From: Corticimicrobacter sp040137905
GTDB lineage: Bacteria > Pseudomonadota > Gammaproteobacteria > Burkholderiales > Burkholderiaceae_B
Direction of reading: 5' to 3'
DNA length: 64,000 nucleotides
NCBI RefSeq assembly: GCF_040137905.1
Contig: NZ_JBEFDG010000071.1
Span: 78,391-142,390, forward strand
Under the pieces are notes generated by a model. The model saw only the letters and a program-made list of their open reading frames with translations. It was not told the origin of the DNA and did no database searches. The stretch's first letter is position 1, and every line of letters starts with the position of its first letter. Below, one piece after another: positions 34,186 through 44,116 of this stretch. A program made the translations under genes and the position numbers.

Positions 34186-35298
34186 ATGCTGTTCAAATTC
34201 CGCACGCTGTCCTATTCGCTGGCACTGGGCGCACTGACGCTGGCCGGTGCCGCACATGCCGACACCATCAAGATCGGCATCCCGCAGCCGATGACGGGAC
34301 CGTCCACCCAGTACGGCGACCAGATCCAGGCCGGTGCCCTGACCGCCATCGATGTCATCAACGCCGCCGGCGGTGTCCAGGGCAAGCAGCTCGAGGCCAT
34401 CCTGATCGATGACGGCTGCGAACCCAAGCAGGCCGTGCCGGCCGCCAACCGCGTGGTCAATTCAGGTGCCAAGTTCGCCGTGGCGCACGCCTGCTCCGGT
34501 ACCACGGTCCCGGCCGTCAATGTCTATGAATCCGAAGGTATCGTCGCCATCACCCCGGGCGCCACCTCGCCGGCCGTGACCGACACCATCAAGCCGCATT
34601 ATTTCTTCCGTACCATCGGCCGCGATGACCAGCAGGGGCCGTTCGCTGCCAAGTACATCGCCGACACGCTCAAGCCGGGCAAGGTTGCCATCCTGCACGA
34701 CAAGCAGACCTACGGTTCGGGCGTGGCCATGCAGGTGCGCGATGCCCTGCAAAAGCACGACGTCAATGTGGCGCTCTATGAAGGCATCAACGTGGGCGAT
34801 AGCGACTATTCCGCCGTCATCACCAAGCTCAAAGGACTCAACCCCGACCTGATCTACTTTGGTGGCTATCACGCCGAACTCGGTCTGCTGCTGCGCCAGG
34901 CGCGCGAGCAGGGCCTGAACGTGCAGTTCATGGGTCCCGAGGGCGTTGCCAACCAGGATCTGGTAGCCATCGCCGGTCCTGCCATCGAAGGTCTGCTGGT
35001 CACGCTGCCGGCCGACTTCACCAAGCGCCCGGAAAACGCCGCTGCGGTCAAGGCCTTCCAGGATGCCAAGCGTGATCCGGACGGTGCCTTCCAGATGCCG
35101 GCCTACGCGGCCGTGCAGATTATCGCTGCCGGCATCGAGGCGGTGGGCGAGAATCCCGAGAAGGTTGCCGACTATATGCATGCCAATGCATTCGACACCG
35201 TGATCGGCAAGGTCGAGTACGACAGCAAGGGTGACTTGAAGGACTTCGAATTCGCAGTCTTCGAGTGGGATAAAGACGGCAACAAGACACAACTGTAA
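34186..35298 (+). CDS. livJ: Branched-chain amino acid ABC transporter, substrate-binding protein LivJ
   Basis: A 370-residue periplasmic Leu/Ile/Val-binding protein, starting MLFKFRTLSYSLALGALT with GGAGAGG upstream. The signal peptide ends near GAAHAD. Core motifs are IGIPQPMTGPSTQYGDQI, DDGCEPKQAVPAANRVVN, VAHACSGTTVPAV, GRDDQQGPFAAKY and YFGGYHAELGLL. It is the first gene of livJHMGF and paralogous to the product of 26301-27425. Confidence 0.95.
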   Translation: MLFKFRTLSYSLALGALTLAGAAHADTIKIGIPQPMTGPSTQYGDQIQAGALTAIDVINAAGGVQGKQLEAILIDDGCEPKQAVPAANRVVNSGAKFAVAHACSGTTVPAVNVYESEGIVAITPGATSPAVTDTIKPHYFFRTIGRDDQQGPFAAKYIADTLKPGKVAILHDKQTYGSGVAMQVRDALQKHDVNVALYEGINVGDSDYSAVITKLKGLNPDLIYFGGYHAELGLLLRQAREQGLNVQFMGPEGVANQDLVAIAGPAIEGLLVTLPADFTKRPENAAAVKAFQDAKRDPDGAFQMPAYAAVQIIAAGIEAVGENPEKVADYMHANAFDTVIGKVEYDSKGDLKDFEFAVFEWDKDGNKTQL

Positions 35299-35311
35299 AA
35301 TTGTCCCTTTT

Positions 35312-35342
35312 CGGCGGATGGGCCTGACCGGGCCGTCCGCCG
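35312..35342 (+). terminator. Hairpin between livJ and livH
   Basis: CGGCGGA (35312-35318) pairs with TCCGCCG (35336-35342), with an inner GGCC/GGCC pairing, followed by GATTTTAT. It lies 14 bases after livJ. It is likely a partial terminator or mRNA stabiliser that sets the binding protein/permease ratio. Confidence 0.6.
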
Positions 35343-35390
35343 GATTTTATCTCTCGAGTGGGGATCTTCGCTGTCTGGAGCTTCTAATAC

Positions 35391-36316
<926 letters not shown>

Positions 36317-36317
<1 letters not shown>

Positions 36318-37543
36318 TGGCCTACGTCTTCCGAAACGCATTCCTTGCCGCACTGGTGGCGGCAATCATCATTACCCCGATCTACGGCCTGAACCTGACC
36401 CGACAGGGACCGCGCACCGTGCTCGAAAGCGACTGGAGCATGGTGTTCATCGGTGCCGCCATCGTGTTCGTCCTGCATCTTTGCAAGCCCTGGCTGACGC
36501 GCTTCTTCAAGGGTGTCAAACCGCGTGCCGTACCGGCGCTGCCGGCCCGAGGCAACAAATGGGTCGTGCTGCTCATCATGGCTGCCGCCATTGCCTGGCC
36601 ATTTTTCAGCGGCCGCAGCCAGGTCGACATTGCCACGCTGGTACTGATCTACATCATGCTGGGCCTGGGACTGAACATCGTAGTGGGCTTCGCCGGTCTG
36701 CTCGACCTGGGCTTCGTCGGCTTCTACGCAGTCGGGGCCTATACCTATGCGCTGCTCTATCACTGGGCTGACTGGGGCTTCTGGCAGGCACTGCCACTGG
36801 CAGGCGGCATGGCTGCGCTGTTCGGTTTCCTGCTGGGCTTTCCGGTCTTGCGGCTGCGGGGTGACTATCTGGCCATCGTCACGCTTGGGTTCGGCGAGAT
36901 CATCCGCCTGCTGCTGATCAACCTGTACCAATTCACCGGTGGTCCGGACGGTATTTCCGGCATTCCCAAGCCCAGTGTTTTCGGCATGGAAATGGCACGC
37001 CGCTCCAGTGTAGAAGGGCAGGAAACCTTCCACCAGATCATGGGCTGGAACTTCCAGAACCAGGATATGGTGATCTACCTGTACCTGATGGCGCTGGCAC
37101 TGGCAGCCATCACGCTGTATGTCTCCAACCGCCTGATCCGCATGCCGATCGGCCGTGCCTGGGAGGCACTGCGCGAGGACGAGATCGCCAGCCGCTCGCT
37201 GGGCCTGAACCCGACCCGCATCAAGCTGTCGGCCTTTACGCTGGGAGCCATGTTCGCCGGTTTCGGTGGCGCCTTTTTCGCGGCACGTCAGGGACTGGTC
37301 AATCCGGAGTCCTTCACCTTCATCGAGTCAGCGCTGATCCTGGCCGTGGTGGTGCTGGGTGGCATGGGTTCGCAACTGGGTGTGATCCTGGCGGCCATCG
37401 TCCTGACGGTGCTGCCGGAACTTGCCCGTGAGTTCGCCGAATACCGGATGCTGCTGTTCGGTCTGGTCATGGTCCTGATGATGGTCTGGCGTCCCGAAGG
37501 GTTGCTGCCCATGAAGCGTCCGCACATGGAGTTGAAAAAATGA
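36317..37543 (+). CDS. livM: Branched-chain amino acid ABC transporter permease LivM
   Basis: A 408-residue permease, longer than LivH because of an N-terminal extension with extra helices (about residues 1-90). LGLNIVVGFAGLLDLGFVGFYAVGAYTYALL, FPVLRLRGDYLAIVTLGFGEIIRLL and GRAWEALREDEIASRSLGLNPTRIKLSAFTLGAMFAGFGGA are characteristic. It overlaps livG by 4 bases. Confidence 0.95.
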
Positions 37544-38307
37544 ACAGCGATCTGCTGAAAATCTCTTCGCTGAGCATGCGGTTCGGCGGCCTGCTGGCCG
37601 TCGATAATGTCGAGTTTGCCGTCCGCAAGGAAGAAGTGTTCGCCATCATCGGCCCGAACGGGGCCGGCAAGACCACGGTATTCAATTGCATCGGCGGTTT
37701 CTACAAGCCAACCTCAGGCCTGATCGAACTGGATGGCACGGCCATCCAGGGCCAGCCCAGCCACAAGGTGGCTCGCCACGGCCTGGTACGTACCTTCCAG
37801 AACGTGCGACTGTTCAAGAACCTGACCGTGCTCGAAAACCTGATGGTGGCGCAGCACTCAAAGGTCAAGACCGGCCTCTTGCCTGGGCTGCTCAACCTCA
37901 AGTCCTACCGCCGCTCCGAAGAGGAAGCGGTAGAGCGCGCCGCAGTTTGGCTCGATTTCATGGGCCTGCGCGAATATGCCAACCGCGAGGCGGGCAACCT
38001 GGCCTACGGCCACCAGCGCAGGCTCGAAATCGCCCGTTGCATGATCACCCAGCCACGCCTGCTGATGCTGGACGAGCCGGCTGCCGGCCTCAATCCCCAG
38101 GAAAAGCGCGACCTGCAGCAGCTCATCGACCAGTTGCGACGTGAGTACGACGTATCGGTGCTGCTGATCGAGCACGACATGAGCCTGGTGATGGGCGTCT
38201 CCGACCGCATTCTGGTCATGGAGCACGGCAAACCCATCGCACTCGGCCTGCCCGAGGAAGTGCGCAACGACGAGCGCGTGATCAAGGCATATCTGGGGGA
38301 AGAATAA
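37540..38307 (+). CDS. livG: Branched-chain amino acid ABC transporter ATP-binding protein LivG
   Basis: A 255-residue ATPase. SMRFGGLLAVDNVEFAV is followed by Walker A IIGPNGAGKTTVFNCI, the LivG-type RTFQNVRLFKNLTVLEN, signature LAYGHQRRLEIARCM and Walker B LLMLDEPAAGLNPQE. The switch His is in IEHDMSLVM. The start overlaps livM and the stop abuts the livF start. Confidence 0.95.
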   Translation: MNSDLLKISSLSMRFGGLLAVDNVEFAVRKEEVFAIIGPNGAGKTTVFNCIGGFYKPTSGLIELDGTAIQGQPSHKVARHGLVRTFQNVRLFKNLTVLENLMVAQHSKVKTGLLPGLLNLKSYRRSEEEAVERAAVWLDFMGLREYANREAGNLAYGHQRRLEIARCMITQPRLLMLDEPAAGLNPQEKRDLQQLIDQLRREYDVSVLLIEHDMSLVMGVSDRILVMEHGKPIALGLPEEVRNDERVIKAYLGEE

Positions 38308-39009
<702 letters not shown>

Positions 39010-39022
39010 TGTTTGATATGAT

Positions 39023-39054
39023 CCGTCACAACTTTATGAGCAAGGCTGTGACGG
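39023..39054 (+). terminator. Hairpin after livF
   Basis: CCGTCACA (39023-39030) and TGTGACGG (39047-39054) form an 8-bp stem with a 16-base loop, followed by TTTC. It is a weak candidate terminator of the liv operon. It ends 6 bases before the next ATG, so it would also mask that gene's initiation region. Confidence 0.45.
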
Positions 39055-39060
39055 TTTCAA

Positions 39061-39990
39061 ATGATGAAAAAAAGCGCATTGAAATGGTGGGTTCCCGGTA
39101 TCGTTCTGGTGCTGGGTGCTGCCATCTGGTTTGGCATTTCAGCCTATGTGGCTTCGAAAGCAGAGCAGGAATTGCAACAGTTCCTGAAAGCCTTCAATCT
39201 GCAGGACAAGACACATTGGGATAGCCTGACAGCAACCCCCCTGGGCAAGATCACCATCAAGGATTTTACCGTCAAAGACAAAGGCAATGAAATTCAGGTC
39301 AGGCGCATTGTCCTGACTGATGTCATCAATCAACCCGAGCACCAGCGTTTCCAGCTTGATGTCGAGGGACTTGGCAATGGTGCCGGATACAGTCCCATCA
39401 GTGGCACCCATCCGGTTTTTGGCGGGCTTGAATTGCCACCGCTGGATTTCAGTATTTCGTCAGAGAGCGACTACGCCAAGGATCTGAGCGAACTGAGATT
39501 CTCTTTTGTGCAAGACCAAATGCTGTCCGGCAGCTACGCCATGCGCCTGAGTCAGGTGCAGGCCTTCCGCACCTTCAATGACGAGATGAAGAAAGACAGC
39601 ATCAATCTGTTCGCAGTGCTGATGGAGTTGCAGCAAGTGCGCCTCGACCATCTGCAACTGAAACTGGAAAACCTGGGGTTCATTGAATATTTCCAGACCG
39701 CGCTGAAGAAGAGTGCAGAAAATCCCGAGGCAATGCTGCCGGGTTTGCAAGGCTACGATTTCACCGATTCTCTGGACATCAAGGCCGCACTATGTCCCAT
39801 GGATCAGTACATGAGCCATGTCAACGATCCCGAACTGGCCTGCCGTACCTTGTTCGATTTTGCGACAGGACGCGGCAAGACGCTGGATCTGAGCATCGCA
39901 CCGGCCGAGCCGGTCACAACTGCGGTACTGTTTCAGTTGCAGCGCAATCCGAGCCTGCTGTCCACGCTCAATATCGACATCAAACCCTGA
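39061..39990 (+). CDS. Unrecognised membrane-anchored protein
   Basis: A 309-residue protein that I do not recognise. A Lys-rich start (MMKKSALKWW) is followed by one hydrophobic helix (about residues 10-31) without a clear cleavage site, so it is probably an N-terminally anchored periplasmic protein. The rest is soluble, with repeated Leu/Gln/Asp-rich beta-like segments (GKITIKDFTVKDKGNEIQVR, RLDHLQLKLENLGF). This vaguely resembles AsmA- or YdgA-type domains, but I cannot assign it. Two Cys (ALCPMDQY and LACRTLF) could form a disulfide. There is no Shine-Dalgarno sequence; the start lies next to a hairpin. A strong terminator follows. Confidence 0.75.
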   Translation: MMKKSALKWWVPGIVLVLGAAIWFGISAYVASKAEQELQQFLKAFNLQDKTHWDSLTATPLGKITIKDFTVKDKGNEIQVRRIVLTDVINQPEHQRFQLDVEGLGNGAGYSPISGTHPVFGGLELPPLDFSISSESDYAKDLSELRFSFVQDQMLSGSYAMRLSQVQAFRTFNDEMKKDSINLFAVLMELQQVRLDHLQLKLENLGFIEYFQTALKKSAENPEAMLPGLQGYDFTDSLDIKAALCPMDQYMSHVNDPELACRTLFDFATGRGKTLDLSIAPAEPVTTAVLFQLQRNPSLLSTLNIDIKP

Positions 39991-40065
39991 TCTTTGCGCA
40001 CTGCACAACCAAATCCCCTGATTTTCTGGTGAAATACGGTGTGCGGTGCTGAAACGACCGCGAGG

Positions 40066-40097
40066 ATGCCTGTCGGGCACGACAGGCATTTTTTTTA
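40066..40097 (+). terminator. Intrinsic terminator just upstream of maeB
   Basis: ATGCCTGTCG (40066-40075) and CGACAGGCAT (40080-40089) form a perfect 10-bp stem with a GGCA tetraloop, followed by eight T in a row. It is a textbook intrinsic terminator for the upstream gene. Only 20 bases separate it from the maeB ATG, too few for a separate promoter. Confidence 0.8.
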
Positions 40098-40118
40098 TTT
40101 CTCAGATTCAAGACCATA

Positions 40119-42416
40119 ATGCCGACAGACGATACTTTGACAAAGCTGGCTCTCGACTACCACGAGTTTCCCCGTCCGGGCAAGATTTCCGTCACCCCCA
40201 CCAAGCCGCTGGCCAACCAGGACGACCTGTCGCTGGCCTATTCGCCGGGCGTGGCCGAGGCCTGCATGGCCATCTTCAAGGACGGCAACGAAGCTGCGGC
40301 TCGCTTTACGTCGCGTGGCAACCTGGTCGGCGTCATCTCCAATGGTACGGCTGTACTGGGTCTGGGCAATATCGGCCCGCTGGCCTCCAAGCCTGTGATG
40401 GAAGGCAAGGGCTGCCTGTTCAAGAAATTCGCCGGCATCGATGTGTTCGATATCGAGCTGGCAGAAAACGATCCCGACAAGCTGGTCGAGATCATCGCGG
40501 CACTGGAGCCCACCCTGGGCGGTGTCAACCTCGAGGATATCAAGGCCCCCGAGTGCTTCTACATCGAAAAGAAGCTGCGCGAGCGCATGAAGATCCCCGT
40601 CTTCCATGATGACCAGCACGGTACCGCCATCATTTCGTCGGCGGCCATCCTCAATGGTCTCAAGGTCGTCGGCAAGGCCATGGACCAGGTCAAACTGGTC
40701 TGCTCGGGTGCTGGTGCGGCCGCCATCGCCTGCCTGGACCTGCTGGTCAACCTGGGCATCAAGCGCGAAAACGTCTATGTGGTCGACTCGCGCGGCGTGA
40801 TCTGGGAAGGTCGCGACGAAAACATGGAAGCCAACAAGCGCCGCTATGCACAACAGACCGAGGCTCGCACGCTGGCCGACGTCATGGTCGGTGCCGATGT
40901 GTTCCTGGGCTGCTCGGCCCCCGGCGTGCTCAACGCCGACATGGTCAAGAGCATGGCCGACCGTCCGCTGATCCTGGCGCTGGCCAACCCCGAACCCGAA
41001 ATCCGTCCCGAGATCGCCAAGGCGGCACGTCCGGACTGCATCATCGCCACGGGCCGCTCGGACTACCCGAACCAGGTCAACAACGTCCTGTGCTTCCCCT
41101 TCATCTTCCGCGGTGCACTGGATTGCGGTGCCACCCGCATCACCGAAGAAATGAAGATGGCCTGCGTGCGCGCCATTGCCGATCTGGCCCAGGCCGAACA
41201 GAACGATCAGGTCGCCCTGGCCTATGCCGACGAAGACCTCAGCTTCGGTCCCGAATACATTATTCCCAAGCCTTTCGATCCCCGCCTGATCTTCAAGATC
41301 GCACCGGCCATCGCCAAGGCTGCCGAAGAGTCCGGCGTGGCGGCCCGTCCGATCCAGGACATGGAAGCCTATCGCCAGAAGCTGCAGTCCTTCGTCTACC
41401 ACTCCGGCCAGTTGATGCGTCCGCTGTTTGCCCAGGCCCGTGATTCCGGCAAGCGCGTGGTCTACGCCGACGGCGAAGACGAGCGTATCTTGCGTGCCGT
41501 GCAAACCGTGGTCGACGAAAAGATCGCCTTCCCGATCCTGATCGGTCGCCCCTCGGTGATCAACATGCGCATCGAGAAGTTCGGTCTGCGCCTCAAGCAC
41601 GGCGAGAACATCGAAATCGTCGACCCTGAAGGCGACAGCCGCTTCTACGAAACCTGGAACGGCTACTATCAGATCAAGGGCAGGGAAGGGGTCACGCCCG
41701 ATCTGGCCAAGTCGATTATCCGCAAGAACAATACGCTGATCGGTGCGATGCTGCTGCGCCAGGGCGAAGCCGATGCCATGCTGTGCGGTGCCACCAGCTC
41801 GTATGATCGCCAGTTGCGCCATGTCGACGACGTGATCGGCCGCCAGGAAGGCATCGAAGCCTACGGTGCCATGAACGTGCTGATGCTGCCTGACCAGACC
41901 CTGTTCATCTGCGATACGCATGTCAACCAGAACCCGACGGCCGAGCAACTGGCCGAGCTGACCGTGCTGGCCGCCAAGGAAATGATCCGCTTCGGCGTGG
42001 TGCCCAAGATTGCACTGCTGTCGCACTCCAACTTCGGCAGCCAGGAATCCGAGTCGTCACTCAAGATGGCCGAGGCACGCCGTCTGGTGATGGAACGTGC
42101 ACCCGAACTCGAAATCGACGGTGAAATGCATGCCGATGCCGCGCTGTCGAACACGATCCGTAGCCGCGCCTATCCCGACAGCACGCTCAAGGGCCGTGCC
42201 AACCTGCTGATCATGCCCAACCTGGATGCAGGCAACATCGCCTACAACCTGCTCAAGATGACGGGCAGCAACGGCGTGGCCATGGGCCCGATCCTGCTGG
42301 GTGCCGCACGTCCGGTGCACATCCTGACCACCAGCGCCACCGTGCGCCGCATCGTCAACATGACGGCGCTGTCCGTGGTCGATGCGCTGCTGGAGCAGGG
42401 CGAAGCCCAGGCTTGA
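40119..42416 (+). CDS. maeB: NADP-dependent malic enzyme (malic enzyme-phosphotransacetylase type)
   Basis: A 765-residue cytoplasmic enzyme that decarboxylates malate to pyruvate with NADP. The malic domain (about 1-430) has LAYSPGVAEACMAI, NGTAVLGLGNIGPLASKPVMEGK, IPVFHDDQHGTAII, the Rossmann segment VCSGAGAAAIACLDLL and NPEPEIRPE. The C-terminal half (about 430-765) is a phosphotransacetylase-like domain (YADGEDERILRAVQTVVDE, LLGAARPVHILT), thought to be regulatory. There is no Shine-Dalgarno sequence, and the leader contains the terminator just described. Confidence 0.95.
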   Translation: MPTDDTLTKLALDYHEFPRPGKISVTPTKPLANQDDLSLAYSPGVAEACMAIFKDGNEAAARFTSRGNLVGVISNGTAVLGLGNIGPLASKPVMEGKGCLFKKFAGIDVFDIELAENDPDKLVEIIAALEPTLGGVNLEDIKAPECFYIEKKLRERMKIPVFHDDQHGTAIISSAAILNGLKVVGKAMDQVKLVCSGAGAAAIACLDLLVNLGIKRENVYVVDSRGVIWEGRDENMEANKRRYAQQTEARTLADVMVGADVFLGCSAPGVLNADMVKSMADRPLILALANPEPEIRPEIAKAARPDCIIATGRSDYPNQVNNVLCFPFIFRGALDCGATRITEEMKMACVRAIADLAQAEQNDQVALAYADEDLSFGPEYIIPKPFDPRLIFKIAPAIAKAAEESGVAARPIQDMEAYRQKLQSFVYHSGQLMRPLFAQARDSGKRVVYADGEDERILRAVQTVVDEKIAFPILIGRPSVINMRIEKFGLRLKHGENIEIVDPEGDSRFYETWNGYYQIKGREGVTPDLAKSIIRKNNTLIGAMLLRQGEADAMLCGATSSYDRQLRHVDDVIGRQEGIEAYGAMNVLMLPDQTLFICDTHVNQNPTAEQLAELTVLAAKEMIRFGVVPKIALLSHSNFGSQESESSLKMAEARRLVMERAPELEIDGEMHADAALSNTIRSRAYPDSTLKGRANLLIMPNLDAGNIAYNLLKMTGSNGVAMGPILLGAARPVHILTTSATVRRIVNMTALSVVDALLEQGEAQA

Positions 42417-42510
42417 TCCTGAAGAAGAGGGGGGCAGCACACGTTGCCCTGTCTTCTGCAGATGTCTCGCCGTGATCGCATCATCTGGGCATGACGGCCA
42501 TCAAAAAATA

Positions 42511-42581
42511 CCCCCACGCTTGTCGCTACGCTCCGGCGCTGCCCCCCAAGGGGACGCTTTTTGTCTTGGGGCGGCCCGGCG
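42511..42581 (+). repeat. Probable dispersed intergenic repeat
   Basis: A GC-rich element with cccccacgcttgtcgctacg at its start, a CCCCCCAAGGGG core and cttggggcggcccggcg at its end. It closely resembles a short repeat I recall from intergenic regions of many Burkholderiales genomes. Only one copy is in this window, so the repeat nature is from memory. It lies between maeB and the bidirectional terminator. Confidence 0.5.
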
Positions 42582-42583
42582 AA

Positions 42584-42620
42584 AAAAAAGCCGCCGGAAC
42601 CAAAATCCGGCGGCTTTTTT
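42584..42620 (+). terminator. Bidirectional intrinsic terminator between maeB and the FMN reductase gene
   Basis: AAAAAAGCCGCCGGA (42584-42598) pairs perfectly with TCCGGCGGCTTTTTT (42606-42620) around a 7-base loop. The T-run after the stem on plus and the A-run before it make it active in both directions, which suits the convergent genes. Confidence 0.88.
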
Positions 42621-42649
42621 CATCCAAATGATGGCATGATCGCTGGTAA

Positions 42650-43201
42650 TCAGGCCTTGTGCTTGCGCACCCAGTCGGCGTAGCGATTGACCCAGTTCTG
42701 TACGAAATCCTTGCTGCCTGCACCGATGCTGCCATCTGCATCAAAGAAGCCTTCCTTTGCCTGCAGGAAGATTTCGGGCTGTGCCAATGTGGGTACATCC
42801 AGGAATACCAGTACGTTGCGCAGGTGCTGCTGCGCCAGCGCCGTACCGATGGCACCAATGGAAATACCGATTACGCCGCCTGGCTTGCCGGCCCAGGCGT
42901 TCTTGCCATACGGACGGGAGCCCTGGTCGAGCGCATTTTTCAGCACGCCGGGAATCGAACGGTTGTACTCGGGCGTGACGAACAGCAGTCCGTCTGCAGC
43001 CTGGATCTTCTCCTTGAAGCGCAGCACGGCATCGGGGGTCTGGGCATCGTCGTCCTGGTTGTAGAGTGGCAGATTGCCGATCTCGACCTGTTCAAACGTG
43101 AACTCGGGCGGTGCCAGCTTCGCCACGGCATGAGCAAGCTTCTTGTTGAAGGAATCCTTGCGCAGGCTGCCGACGATGACTGCAATGCGGTATTGACTCA
43201 T
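42650..43201 (-). CDS. NADPH-dependent FMN reductase/quinone reductase (ChrR-like)
   Basis: A 183-residue flavodoxin-like reductase. IAVIVGSLRKDSFNKKLA is the FMN phosphate loop, LLFVTPEYNRSIPGVLKNALDQGSR is the family signature, and KPGGVIGISIGAIGTALAQQHLRNVL follows. Relatives such as ChrR/YieF reduce quinones and chromate and help against oxidative stress. The natural substrate here is unknown. It is a single gene ending at a bidirectional terminator. Confidence 0.9.
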   Translation of the reverse strand: MSQYRIAVIVGSLRKDSFNKKLAHAVAKLAPPEFTFEQVEIGNLPLYNQDDDAQTPDAVLRFKEKIQAADGLLFVTPEYNRSIPGVLKNALDQGSRPYGKNAWAGKPGGVIGISIGAIGTALAQQHLRNVLVFLDVPTLAQPEIFLQAKEGFFDADGSIGAGSKDFVQNWVNRYADWVRKHKA

Positions 43202-43452
43202 GGTACATCCATCCTTGGTTGTGGAAGGGAACCTTATTCAAGCATGCAGGCGACTGCTTGTATACCTCTGTTTTCTACTCCATCCATAATTTGACATAAT
43301 ATACATTATGCGAATATGGCCCGTGCCGAGATTGGCTTGCCTGGGTATCGATTCATGAGCCTGACGTTCGCTGACCGCTTCGCATTGATGACCACCTGAA
43401 TCGGATATTTCTCTGGCATGATGCGATCCTTGCCTGCTTTTAATGATGAGAT

Positions 43453-43995
43453 ATGAAACTGCTATCCACTGAGCGAACAGATATATCTCTGCTGACTTCC
43501 GATCACGCAGAGAACCTGCAGCGGTACCTGCTTGAGAACAGGACGAATTTTGCACCATTCGAGCCTTTGCGCAATGACGAATACTTCACCCTCGATGGCA
43601 TCTCGGAAAGAATCGCCTACGCCACAGCCGATTACGAAGCGAAAAAATGCTTGCTCATGGTTGTTACGCCAAAGGATGAACAGAGCGTCATAGGCAGCAT
43701 AAACTTCACAAACTTCATGTTTGGCGCTTTCCAGGCGTGCCATCTGGGATTTTCAATCGATCACGCCTGTCAGGGTCAAGGTTTGATGCATGAGTCGCTC
43801 AAGCAATCAATTACCTATGTCCATGAAAGATATGGATTGCACCGGATCATGGCCAATCATCTTCCGGATAATTTTCGCAGCCGAAAGACCCTTGGCAGCC
43901 TGGGCTTTGTAAAAGAAGGATATGCGAAATCCTATCTGAAGATAAATGGCATATGGCAGGATCATGTGCTCAACTCGCTCATCCTTCCGGGATGA
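43453..43995 (+). CDS. RimJ/RimL-type GNAT acetyltransferase
   Basis: A 180-residue GNAT protein. The pattern MKLLSTERTDISLLTSDHAENLQRYLLENR is followed by IGSINFTNF and LGFSIDHACQGQGLMHESL (the acetyl-CoA loop, QGQGLM). HRIMANHLPDNFRSRKTLGSLGFVKEGYAKSYL is the RimJ-like C-terminal part. It probably acetylates a protein N-terminus or a small amine. The codon usage is more AT-rich than its neighbours, which suggests acquisition. The 43202-43452 gap before it holds no recognisable feature apart from AT-rich patches. Confidence 0.85.
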   Translation: MKLLSTERTDISLLTSDHAENLQRYLLENRTNFAPFEPLRNDEYFTLDGISERIAYATADYEAKKCLLMVVTPKDEQSVIGSINFTNFMFGAFQACHLGFSIDHACQGQGLMHESLKQSITYVHERYGLHRIMANHLPDNFRSRKTLGSLGFVKEGYAKSYLKINGIWQDHVLNSLILPG

Positions 43996-44116
43996 AAATG
44001 CATTCTTGGAACCCTGCTTATATGAATAATTTCGTATAAGGGTATTATTTTTGGATTGTTTGGTTATAAAACATCAGGATTAGAATTGGCAATCATTGCA
44101 ATAGCCAAAAAATATC

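Noticed and set aside
40095..42026. A 643-codon open frame antisense to maeB
   Set aside because: It is a shadow of maeB; its composition (rich in His, Gln, Gly and Asp) is typical of antisense frames in this genome.
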